Shown here one piece after another: positions 51,874 through 59,583 of a DNA stretch of 64,000 nt. The stretch is from assembly GCF_030812255.1 (NCBI RefSeq), contig NZ_JAUSSH010000007.1:156978-220977 (forward strand), read 5' to 3'. The notes beneath the pieces were generated by a model, which did no database searches, was not told the origin of the DNA, and was given only the letters and a program-made list of their open reading frames with translations. Positions within the stretch are counted from its first letter, which is position 1, and each line of letters opens with the position of its first letter. The translations under genes and the position numbers were made by a program. Source of the DNA: Paeniglutamicibacter psychrophenolicus (GTDB taxonomy: Bacteria > Actinomycetota > Actinomycetes > Actinomycetales > Micrococcaceae).

Positions 51874-52275
51874 AACGGGCCATGGGCCCCGTAGCGGTTT
51901 GGGCACGTGGTGGGCCGGCCGCAGGCGAGGTGTTATTCCTGCCGTGCGAGGGATGAGGGCAGCTCGGCCCCGATCCGAGGTCGCCGTTTCTTGCCGCCTT
52001 GGGCAACCAGCGGACTTCGGCGTGCCGTGCCCGGGGCGGTGAATGGAACCAATCCCCGCAAAATGAGCTCCACGGGTTCCCGTGTTTCCGGCCCGCCATC
52101 CGGGGCGGCCGGAGATGCCCCCCGCCCACGCATGGACGTCACCGGGGCCGGGGGCGCATCATGGACTTGTGGAGGCACCTGAATGCGGTGCGCCCGGGCG
52201 CCCGCATCCACTTGCGTTTGGCTGCGCCCCGGCAGGGAGGCAGCCCCGGACCTCACGGGGGAGGCGGTGCGAAGG
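51874..52275. other. Gap between truncated helicase and SLOG-like gene
   Basis: About 400 bp without a clear gene. It should contain the helicase 3' remnant, if any, but no helicase motif is found. An ATG at 52183 with GGAGG 7 nt upstream opens the same frame as the SLOG-like gene, so the first 93 bp could be an N-terminal extension. Confidence 0.35.
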
Positions 52276-52869
52276 ATGATCCTGGTGTTTGCCGGTGTCC
52301 AGGCCGACCTGCGCGACAGATTGCAGCCCCGGCTCCCTTTCCGTGCCGAGGCGCCGTTGCGCCGGCGCCTCACATGCCTGCTGCTGCGAAGCCGGCCGCG
52401 GCTTGCTGTCGGCGCGCTTGCCTCCGGCAGCGACATCATCGTGGCCGAAGCCGCCCTGGCAGCCGGCGTCCAGCTCAAGGTCCTGCTGCCCTTTGACGTG
52501 CCGGCCTTCGAATTGAGCAGCATCCGGGCGCACGGCGGGGAATGGGTGGCACGGTTCAACGCCCTGCTCACTGCCACCGGGCCGCCGCTGGCCGGAACCC
52601 TGGATCCTGCCGATCCCGCCGTTTTTACCCGCCACAACCAGGTCCTGCTGGAGCGGGCACGGGCTTGGGCCATCGGATCGGAACCGGTCAGGGCGTTGGC
52701 AATCCGGCCCGCATCCCGGGGTCTGAGCGAGACCACCGACGACTTCGCCGAGCGCTGCGGCCCGCTGTCCATTCCGGTGTGGGACATCGATCCGCTCGCC
52801 GAGCAGGACGGGGGAGCGTTCCCCGTACCGCTCGAAGGATGCGAACCAAGCCCCAAGGATCAAGACTAG
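52276..52869 (+). CDS. SLOG-like nucleotide-sensor protein
   Basis: A 197-residue protein. Its core, MILVFAGVQADLRD, then LAVGALASGSDIIVAEAAL and VLLPFDVPAFELSS, matches the SLOG superfamily pattern seen in proteins of the 'GxDilf-EaAL-LPF-F-S' type, a Rossmann-like fold that binds nucleotides or nucleotide-derived signals. A later RHNQVLLERARAWA helix fits. I start at ATG 52276 because similarity begins there; ATG 52183 has a better ribosome binding site. It precedes SLATT and TIR genes on the same strand, 28 bp from the former. Confidence 0.55.
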   Translation: MILVFAGVQADLRDRLQPRLPFRAEAPLRRRLTCLLLRSRPRLAVGALASGSDIIVAEAALAAGVQLKVLLPFDVPAFELSSIRAHGGEWVARFNALLTATGPPLAGTLDPADPAVFTRHNQVLLERARAWAIGSEPVRALAIRPASRGLSETTDDFAERCGPLSIPVWDIDPLAEQDGGAFPVPLEGCEPSPKDQD

Positions 52870-52897
52870 GGCCAACCGCAAATTCTAGGAGAAGACC

Positions 52898-53398
52898 ATG
52901 GCACGGGCAAAACGGAAACGACGCCCCGAATGGGAAAAACTTGCCTCGGACCTGCCCGAGCCGCAGGATTCAAACGGCGCGCAGGACTTGCTGTGGCAGA
53001 TGTTCAGCGCCCAATTCCGTTGGTACGACCGCGCCGCAAGCCGATCCCGCTGGGCCTACCAGGGTCTCAAGGCCCTGACGCTCGCCAGCGGTGCATCGGT
53101 CACGGTGCTTGCCGCATTGGCCGCTCCGGCGGCGCTGACAGCCCTGGTCGGTGGACTCATCGTGCTCTTCGAGGGCCTGCAACAAATTGGCCAGTTCCAC
53201 GCCAAATGGCTGAACTACCGTTCCACGGCCGAGCGCATGCGCCACGAGGGGTTCTTCTTTGCGGCCGGGGTCGGCGCTTACGCCAATCCGGAGCGGCGAC
53301 GGGAAAGGCTGGCCCGGTTCATCGAGGAATCCGTGAGCACGGAACATGCTGCCTGGACCGAATCGGCCGGCAAGGGCGCCGAGCCGACCAAGGACTGA
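52898..53398 (+). CDS. SLATT domain two-TM protein (DUF4231)
   Basis: A 166-residue protein with FRWYDRAASRSRWAYQGLK, then two closely spaced hydrophobic helices (about 57-76 and 78-95), and RSTAERMRHEGFFFAAGVGAY, the hallmark of the SLATT/DUF4231 family. By published comparative work (Burroughs et al. 2015) SLATT proteins are predicted membrane effectors or pore-formers paired with SLOG or nucleotide-generating partners. The ATG at 52898 has AGGAGA upstream. The TIR gene starts 8 bp after its stop, so they form one operon. Confidence 0.8.
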   Translation: MARAKRKRRPEWEKLASDLPEPQDSNGAQDLLWQMFSAQFRWYDRAASRSRWAYQGLKALTLASGASVTVLAALAAPAALTALVGGLIVLFEGLQQIGQFHAKWLNYRSTAERMRHEGFFFAAGVGAYANPERRRERLARFIEESVSTEHAAWTESAGKGAEPTKD

Positions 53399-53406
53399 GA
53401 CCCGCT

Positions 53407-54885
53407 ATGTCCGAGTCCATCTTCATCAGCTATCGCCGGGCGACCTCCACGGGCAGTGCCGGCCGCGTCTATGACGCCCTGGCCGCGCACTTCGGGGAGG
53501 AACACGTTTTCATGGACGTCGATTCCATCGAACCGGGCGAGGAATTCGCCGGTGTGCTCACCGAGACCCTTTCCGGGTGTCGGGCGGTGTTGGTGATGAT
53601 CGACCCGGACTGGTTGGAGGTGGCCGACGCGCAAGGCAGGCGCAGGCTCGATGATCCGGGGGACTTCGTCCGCCTCGAGGTCGAAAGTGCGCTGGTCGCC
53701 GGGGTCAAGGTCTTCCCTGTGCTCCTCGGCGGCGCCGCGATGCCCTCGGCGGCGGCGCTGCCCGCCCCGCTTCGCGCGCTGGCCGGCAAACAGGCGGTGG
53801 AAATCAGTCCCACCCGGTTCCGGTACGACGCCGGGCGGCTGATAATCGCGCTGGAAGGGATCGTGGGAGTCCCCAGGAAACGGCACAAACCCTCGCGGCG
53901 AGAGGAACACTCGGGGCGGTTTGTGCTCCCTCGCTGGGCCCTGCCGTCCATCGTCGGGGTGCTCGCTGCGGTGCTCATCGTCGTCGTGGTGCTGTTGCAG
54001 CGCCCCGGCCCGGCGTCGTGGCAGCCCCTGCCCGATGCGCCGCTTGCGCTCGAGGGGGCATCGATGGCTGCCCACGGGGAAAAGATCTGGGTGGCCGGCG
54101 GGGTTTCCGCGAGCGACGGCCGGGAACTGCTGGATGATGTGAACATCTACGACCCGGCCACCCGAAGCTGGAGCGCGGGTCCCCAATTGCCCGAACCGCT
54201 CGCCTTCGGCGCCCTCGTCGCGGCGGGGCCCGACCTCTACCTCGTGGGCGGGCAGGGTGCCGCCGGTGCGGTGGACACGACGCTGCGGCTGGATGCCGGA
54301 ACCGGGGAATGGCTCCGGGACGAGCCCCTGCCCGCAAGCCGGGAAGCCGGCGCTGCGGCCTGGGACGGAAGCCGGATCGTCTATGCCGGAGGCGTCGGCA
54401 CTGACCACGCCGCCGCCAGGGAGGTCTACGCCCTGGCTGCGGGGGCGTGGAAACAGATCGGCGAACTTTCCGTTGCCCGGGAGAAGCCTGCCGCGCTCAG
54501 CGATGGATTCGGCACGGTGTGGATCATCGGGGGCCGGGATCGTGCCTCAGGCGTCCCGGCGTTCGGCACCGTGGACGTGGTGCAGGTGGACGGGATCAGC
54601 CAGGGGCAGCCGGTGCGCCCCGTGCACAGCGCCGCCGCGGTGTGGATTCCCGGTGCGGGGCCGTGTGCCATCGCCGGGGATACGGGCCAAGGCGTCAGTG
54701 CCCAAGTGCAGTGCCTGAACGGGCCTGCGGGGATTCCTGCGCTGCCGGCCCCGCGCGCGGGCCTGGCCGCTGCCGCGCTGGGCCCCGAAATCTACGTGAT
54801 GGGTGGTTATGAAGACGGACAGCATGGAAGCGCCGTGCTGAATGTCTTCCGCGCCGGAGGCCAAGGGGACGGGACAGGGCCATGA
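53407..54885 (+). CDS. TIR domain protein with TM anchor and kelch-like repeats
   Basis: A 492-residue protein in three parts. Residues 1-150 form a TIR domain: SIFISYRRATSTGSAGRVYD, HVFMDVDSIEPGEEF, and DPGDFVRLEVESAL, where Glu91 is the candidate NADase residue. A basic stretch (RKRHKPSRRE) and a single TM helix (about 177-198) follow. Residues 204-485 are about six kelch-type repeats (for example MAAHGEKIWVAGG, LYLVGG, EIYVMGGYE). Topology: TIR inside, propeller outside. Members of this cassette would convert NAD to a signal. The end overlaps the glycosyltransferase antisense by 191 bp. Confidence 0.78.
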   Translation: MSESIFISYRRATSTGSAGRVYDALAAHFGEEHVFMDVDSIEPGEEFAGVLTETLSGCRAVLVMIDPDWLEVADAQGRRRLDDPGDFVRLEVESALVAGVKVFPVLLGGAAMPSAAALPAPLRALAGKQAVEISPTRFRYDAGRLIIALEGIVGVPRKRHKPSRREEHSGRFVLPRWALPSIVGVLAAVLIVVVVLLQRPGPASWQPLPDAPLALEGASMAAHGEKIWVAGGVSASDGRELLDDVNIYDPATRSWSAGPQLPEPLAFGALVAAGPDLYLVGGQGAAGAVDTTLRLDAGTGEWLRDEPLPASREAGAAAWDGSRIVYAGGVGTDHAAAREVYALAAGAWKQIGELSVAREKPAALSDGFGTVWIIGGRDRASGVPAFGTVDVVQVDGISQGQPVRPVHSAAAVWIPGAGPCAIAGDTGQGVSAQVQCLNGPAGIPALPAPRAGLAAAALGPEIYVMGGYEDGQHGSAVLNVFRAGGQGDGTGP

Positions 54886-56497
54886 CCGGAGGCAGCAGGC
54901 ACACCGAGATGCCGACCAAGGCCCAGGCTGCCGCCGCGGTGCCGGCCGCGGTGCCGGCCGCCAGCGCCAGCGCCAGCGCCAGCGCCGCTGCCCACAGCAG
55001 GTGGGGAAGGAACGTGCGCGCCCTTTCGCGGCTGCGCAGACGTCCCTTGCCGGTGACCACGTAGGCGGGGGTGCGGCGCAGCAGGGCGGCCAGTGCGGAT
55101 GCGGCATACACGGGGGCCGCGACCAGCGTCGCCAGCAGCGCCAGTGCGATCGAGGTTCGGCGCTCGGCCGGATGCAGGTACCAGCGCTTCATCCGGTGCA
55201 GGATCAGCAGCCAGCTGCACACCACCAGGCACCAGAGGGTCAACGGCAGCGCCCCGAGCTCGTCTGGGCCCGTGCGGGTCCGGGCCCAGACGAGTTGGGT
55301 GATATTCGCCAGGGTGCCCAATATCCAGGCCAGGCCCACGCTTGGATAGAAGGACTGCAGGAAGACGTAGGCGGCGGCCTGCCGGCCGCCGAGCCGGCGG
55401 CGCGCTTCGCGTCCGCCACCGAGCAGGATCTGCCAGATGCCCGAAGCCCAGCGGTCCTGCTGGCCGAAGAAGTCGGTCCAGGTCGAGGGCCCCTCGCCGA
55501 CGGCCAGGATGTCCGGGGTGTATACCCCGGTCCAGGCGGCGCCGGTGGCCGGGTTGGTCGCGGCGTGCACCGCCATGCCGGTCAGGTGGTCCTCGATGAT
55601 CGAATCCTGGTAACCGCCGATCTGCTCCCAGGCGCTCATCCTGTAGAGGTGGTTGGTGCCGATCAGCAGCGGCGCACCCAAGCCGTTTCCCCCGCGCTGG
55701 ATGATGCCTGTGAAAATGTATCCCTGGGCGGCGGCAGCCCTGGCGATCAGGCTGGTGCCGGTGTTGCCGTAGACCTGGGGAGCCACGACGAAGGCCAGGT
55801 CCGGATCGCGGAAATATCCCAGGGTGCGCAACAGGAACCGGGGGAAGGGGACATGGTCGGGATCCACCTGGGCGACGATGTCGTAGTCCCGGCCGTGGGC
55901 ATCGCGCCACGCGTTGTGGTTTCCCGCCTTCGTCCCGGCCCGGAACCGGCCACCGGAGGTGTTGTAGTCCGGGTTCCCGAGCCGGGTGAAATGCCTGACC
56001 CCGAGCGATGCCGCAGCTTCGCGGACCGCCGGGTCGTCCCCCTCGTCCAGGATCCACACGTCCACCGCTCCGTCGTATTCCACTGCCCGCATGGCGCGCA
56101 ACGTCTTCAGGAGCAGTTCGACAGGTTCCCGGGACGGGACGATGGTGGTCAACACGGCCACGCGCAGCCCGGGCACCGGTTCCATGGGCACCGGGTCGCT
56201 CGCGACGGCGGCAAAGGCGACGACCCCGGCGCTTTGCGCCAGCCGGAGCAGTTCGGGCAGCACCACCAAGGCCCACAGGGCCCAGCCGTACGGGCCCGGG
56301 TCGGAGCGCAACGCCAGTGCCGTGATCAGGGCGATGAACGCGGCCGCAGCCGCCAGGTTCAGCACCAGCAGCGAACCGAGCACCGACTTCTCCCGGCCCT
56401 CCAGGATTCGGCGGAAGGCGAGCCGGTCAAGCCGAGGATCCGGGGGACCGGCAAGATCCGTGTAGCCGGCGTAGCTCGCTGGCGAGGCATCTGTCAT
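54695..56497 (-). CDS. Membrane-bound family 2 glycosyltransferase (cellulose synthase-like)
   Basis: A 600-residue processive-type glycosyltransferase. Catalytic landmarks: AVLTTIVPSREPVE and DVWILDEGDDP (nucleotide sugar), AQVDPDHVPFPRF (DxD-like), IIEDHLTGMAVH (TED-like acid) and QQDRWASGIWQILLGG (QxxRW). TM helices flank the domain (about 40-100 and 390-560). I use ATG 56497; GTG 56509 adds four residues. The last 60 residues are Arg/Pro-rich and lie antisense to the TIR-kelch gene, so the natural C-terminus may be shorter. A polysaccharide export or synthesis role is expected. Confidence 0.85.
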   Translation of the reverse strand: MTDASPASYAGYTDLAGPPDPRLDRLAFRRILEGREKSVLGSLLVLNLAAAAAFIALITALALRSDPGPYGWALWALVVLPELLRLAQSAGVVAFAAVASDPVPMEPVPGLRVAVLTTIVPSREPVELLLKTLRAMRAVEYDGAVDVWILDEGDDPAVREAAASLGVRHFTRLGNPDYNTSGGRFRAGTKAGNHNAWRDAHGRDYDIVAQVDPDHVPFPRFLLRTLGYFRDPDLAFVVAPQVYGNTGTSLIARAAAAQGYIFTGIIQRGGNGLGAPLLIGTNHLYRMSAWEQIGGYQDSIIEDHLTGMAVHAATNPATGAAWTGVYTPDILAVGEGPSTWTDFFGQQDRWASGIWQILLGGGREARRRLGGRQAAAYVFLQSFYPSVGLAWILGTLANITQLVWARTRTGPDELGALPLTLWCLVVCSWLLILHRMKRWYLHPAERRTSIALALLATLVAAPVYAASALAALLRRTPAYVVTGKGRLRSRERARTFLPHLLWAAALALALALAAGTAAGTAAAAWALVGISVCLLPPVMALSRPLGLRRGRHSARRFHAVRLHNHPSRRFRGPARQRPGPRAGPAAQESPQARSGTALGH

Positions 56498-56826
56498 CGC
56501 GCTGGCCACCCCCTTGGGAAGGTCGCTCCGCCCCGTGTGCCGAGCCCCCGGGTACGCCGGGCCGGTGCCCGGGCACGTGGCTCCTGTCTCGAGTTAGCGC
56601 CCCGATCCGTCACCGGGGCGTTATCGGCGGGTGTGCCAGGCGGCGGGAAAAACCCATGGAAGATCCCTTGCCACAGCCCGTGGCGTTGCCGCTTCGAGGC
56701 CGCTCGGGAGCGCTTGCCTACCACCGGGGTCCCGCAATGTCTGTAGTCTTTTGGCCACTGGCAAGGCGGTGGCCGGGAATTGTATGGTGGCCTTGTCCAT
56801 TGTTTCAATCCTGTTTGGGGGACGCC
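56498..56826. other. Divergent intergenic region
   Basis: About 330 bp between the glycosyltransferase and the SARP-type gene. It should hold both promoters. No convincing -10/-35 pair, repeat or RNA is recognisable. GGGGGA precedes ATG 56827. Confidence 0.3.
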
Positions 56827-57585
56827 ATGGCATCGGGGCTGGTGCGTTCGCTGGAGTCTGGCTGCGGTAATGGAAACGCGCCGGTGCTTCACCTTCTGGG
56901 GCCCCCCTCCGCCACCTTGGGCGGAAATGTCCGGCACCTGACCGATGGGCACGCCCGGATCCTGGGATACCTGGCCTTCAACCCGGGCGAGCACGACCGC
57001 CGCTTTGTGGCCAGCACCCTGTGGCCGGACGCGGGCGGGGAACGGGCAGCGGGCAACCTGAGGGCGCAATTGTGGCGGCTGCGCCGCGACGGCATCGGCC
57101 TGGTCGATTCGGATGGGCACCTGTTGTCCCTGGGAGATGGCGTGCTGGTGGACGTCCAATTACTCGATGATTGGGCCACCCGGTTGATTGCCGGGATCCC
57201 GACGGCCATCGACCTGGCGTGGGTGCCCAGGAACATCGACACCGCAGAAATCCTGCCCGGGTTCTCCGACGAGTGGATAGAGATGGAACGCCAACGGCTG
57301 CAGCAACGGATGCTCCATGCCGTGGAATGCCTCAGTCGCGAATTCAGGTTGGCCGGCAGGTTCGCCGAGGCCCTGGAGTCGGCACTCGTCGTGTGCCAGA
57401 CCGATCCGCTGCGCGAGTCCGCCCAGGAAACGCTGATTGAAACCTACTTGTCCGAGGGAAACCCGCTGCTGGCGCAGCGCAGCTTTGCGGAATACCGGGA
57501 CCTGGTCATGGATGAACTCGGGGTTGAACCGTCACCGGCCTTGGCCCAACGCCTGGATTCCTTTTTGCGCGGCGAGGATCGCTGA
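56827..57585 (+). CDS. SARP/AfsR-like transcriptional regulator with BTAD domain
   Basis: A 252-residue regulator with an N-terminal winged helix of OmpR type (ARILGYLAFNPGEHDRRFVAS, LRAQLWRLRR) and a C-terminal bacterial transcriptional activation domain (helical, about 105-250, with SREFRLAGRFAEALESALV and LAQRSFAEYRDLVMDELGVEPS). It resembles the DNA-binding and BTAD parts of SARP proteins without an ATPase module. The start ATG 56827 has GGGGGA 7 nt upstream. Such proteins activate secondary metabolite or accessory operons; no target is obvious here. Confidence 0.82.
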   Translation: MASGLVRSLESGCGNGNAPVLHLLGPPSATLGGNVRHLTDGHARILGYLAFNPGEHDRRFVASTLWPDAGGERAAGNLRAQLWRLRRDGIGLVDSDGHLLSLGDGVLVDVQLLDDWATRLIAGIPTAIDLAWVPRNIDTAEILPGFSDEWIEMERQRLQQRMLHAVECLSREFRLAGRFAEALESALVVCQTDPLRESAQETLIETYLSEGNPLLAQRSFAEYRDLVMDELGVEPSPALAQRLDSFLRGEDR

Positions 57586-57611
57586 CCATTCGGGGAGCAC
57601 GCTGCCTTGGA

Positions 57612-58214
57612 CTATTCCAGCTCTGCCATGATCGCTGCCCAATGGTCCACGGCGATGGTCAGCAACCGCTTGTCGGTGGCGGTCGCCAACAGCACCTGCT
57701 CGTCATTGCGACGCAGTGACTGCCCGTAGGCCTCCTGCAGCACCCTGGCAGTGTCGGGGCCGACACCCGTGGCCCTGTCCAGCTTCTCACGGACCTCTGC
57801 CCAGGTGGTCCCGGGCTTCAGCATCTTCCCCAGGTCTTCCTTGACGTGGTTCGGGAAAGCGGTCAGGCCGGACCCGGAGACCGCCACATTGATGGCGAGG
57901 TCTTCGGCGCGTGCCCGGTGGCCGGCCACAGCGGCAACGTTTGTTGCATTTTCGTCTTCCCTGGTGGCCGTCGACCGCGGGGCCCGAAAGCTGCGGCGTG
58001 GCGTCGTGAGCGGCCCCGCGTCGGTATCCAACCCTACGCCCGCCGTCGGACAAGCTGAAGGGAAACAGCTTCCCAAAAGGCATTGATCATCCCCGGTCCG
58101 CGCGCGAAACCACGAATTGGTCGGCGGAAAGGGCCCGCACCGCCCCCTTGAAGCCGCCCCAAACGGTGGGATCATTGATGCAGCATCAAATAGGGGATCG
58201 ACAGTGAAAACCAC
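57612..58214 (-). CDS. Hypothetical protein, start uncertain
   Basis: The last 110 residues (from about LAINVAVSGSGLTAFPNHVKEDLG) look like a real, mainly helical protein ending LLTIAVDHWAAIMAELE. The first 90 residues are low-complexity and rich in Ser/Arg/Pro, unlike coding sequence, and overlap the divergent oxidoreductase start region. A shorter product starting near 57930 is more believable. No family is recognised. It follows the SARP-type gene convergently. Confidence 0.35.
   Translation of the reverse strand: MVFTVDPLFDAASMIPPFGAASRGRCGPFPPTNSWFRARTGDDQCLLGSCFPSACPTAGVGLDTDAGPLTTPRRSFRAPRSTATREDENATNVAAVAGHRARAEDLAINVAVSGSGLTAFPNHVKEDLGKMLKPGTTWAEVREKLDRATGVGPDTARVLQEAYGQSLRRNDEQVLLATATDKRLLTIAVDHWAAIMAELE
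58175..58189. promoter_or_regulatory. 15-bp inverted repeat upstream of the oxidoreductase
   Basis: TTGATGC and GCATCAA flank one A, 14 bp before GTG 58204 (AGGGGA is the ribosome binding site in between). It is a probable operator of an unknown regulator. Confidence 0.4.
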
Positions 58215-59583
58215 GGATTATCTCATCATCGGGGCGGGTGCGAGCGGTCTCGCATTCGCTGACACGCTGCTCGGCGAATCGGACGCCGAGGTCCTGCTCA
58301 TTGATCGGCGCGCGAAGGTCGGCGGCCACTGGAGGGACGCCTATTCCTTTGTGCGACTTCATTCGCCGTCGGCGTACTACGGCGTTGACTCGTTGCCGCT
58401 GGGCCAAAACCGGATCATCGCCTCCGGCCGGAACACCGGCTTCTACGAGCAGGCCACCGGTGCCGAGGTATGCGCATACTTCGAGACCGTGCGGGCCAGT
58501 CGGCTGGAGGCCTCCGGACGGGCGCACTTCCTCGCCCGGAGTGAGTTCCTCGATCACCACGGCGGCACGGCCAGCATCCGCCACACGGGGAGCGGAGAGA
58601 TCGAACAGATCGGCGTGCGCCGCCGCGTTGTCGATGCCCGATACCAAGAGGCGTCCGTGCCCGCCACCCATGTGCCGTCCTATGCCGTCGATCAGGACGC
58701 GGCGTTCGCCCCGATCGGGATGCTGCCCGGGCGGGCGGGGGAGCATCGCGGGTTCATCGTCATCGGTGCCGGCAAGACAGCGGTCGATGCCTGTCTGTGG
58801 CTGCTCGACGCCGGCATCGACCCCGAAAGGATCCGCTGGGTGAGACCGCGAGAGATGTGGTTCACGGATCGGGCGGGCATGCAGCCCCTGGACCAGGTCG
58901 CATCGATCATCAACGGTTTGGCCGACGACGCCCAGGCCGGTGCCCAAGCCCGCACCCTGGTAGACCTGTGCCACCGGCTGGAGGATGTTGGCAGGCTGAT
59001 GCGCATCGATTCCGATATCGAGCCCACGATGTACCGGGGGACCATGCTGAGCCTCGCCGAGCTGTCGGCGCTGCGGCAGATCGAGAACGTGATCCGCCTC
59101 GGCCACGTCAAGTCCGTCGAAGCGGGCCGCCTGCGGCTCACCGATGGAGACGTGGCCACCGGCCCCGGCACACTGGTCATCGACTGCTCCGCGCGCGGTC
59201 TGGCCAGCTCCCCTCCGGTGCCGGTCTTCGCCGAAGACACCATCACACTCCAGCAGCTGCGGCACAACTCGCCGACGTTCAACGCCGCGCTCCTGGGTTT
59301 CATCGAGGCCCACGGGGACGACGCAGCGGAGAAAAACCGCTTGGCGCCGCCGAACCCCTACGCCAGCACGCCCCGCGACATGGCAACGATGTTCACCCGC
59401 ACCTGGGTCAGCGAGCAGCTCTGGCAGGGGCAGCCCGATATCCGCGGCTGGATCGAACACAGTCGGCTCAACCTGCTCGGCGGGCTCGCTGAGAGGATGG
59501 AAGACGCCGCGGTCAAGGCGGCCGCCGGGCGCTTCGCGACCCACGTGGCTACCGCTGTCGCGCGGCTGCCGCAGCTTGCCTGA
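58204..59583 (+). CDS. FAD/NAD(P)-binding oxidoreductase
   Basis: A 459-residue flavoprotein with an N-terminal FAD site YLIIGAGASGLAFAD, LLIDRRAKVGGHWRDAY as in group B flavin monooxygenase-like enzymes, and a second dinucleotide site FIVIGAGKTAVDACLWLLDAG (NADPH). The arrangement fits FMO/BVMO-like oxidoreductases, but the FMO fingerprint FxGxxxHxxxW is not seen, so the reaction is uncertain. The start is GTG 58204, with AGGGGA upstream. The region after it to 60806 has no reliable gene. Confidence 0.8.
   Translation: MKTTDYLIIGAGASGLAFADTLLGESDAEVLLIDRRAKVGGHWRDAYSFVRLHSPSAYYGVDSLPLGQNRIIASGRNTGFYEQATGAEVCAYFETVRASRLEASGRAHFLARSEFLDHHGGTASIRHTGSGEIEQIGVRRRVVDARYQEASVPATHVPSYAVDQDAAFAPIGMLPGRAGEHRGFIVIGAGKTAVDACLWLLDAGIDPERIRWVRPREMWFTDRAGMQPLDQVASIINGLADDAQAGAQARTLVDLCHRLEDVGRLMRIDSDIEPTMYRGTMLSLAELSALRQIENVIRLGHVKSVEAGRLRLTDGDVATGPGTLVIDCSARGLASSPPVPVFAEDTITLQQLRHNSPTFNAALLGFIEAHGDDAAEKNRLAPPNPYASTPRDMATMFTRTWVSEQLWQGQPDIRGWIEHSRLNLLGGLAERMEDAAVKAAAGRFATHVATAVARLPQLA

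Noticed and set aside
54842..56746. 634-residue plus-strand open frame opposite the glycosyltransferase
   Set aside because: The glycosyltransferase on the minus strand has all catalytic motifs; this frame is an antisense artefact rich in Gly, Arg and Gln.
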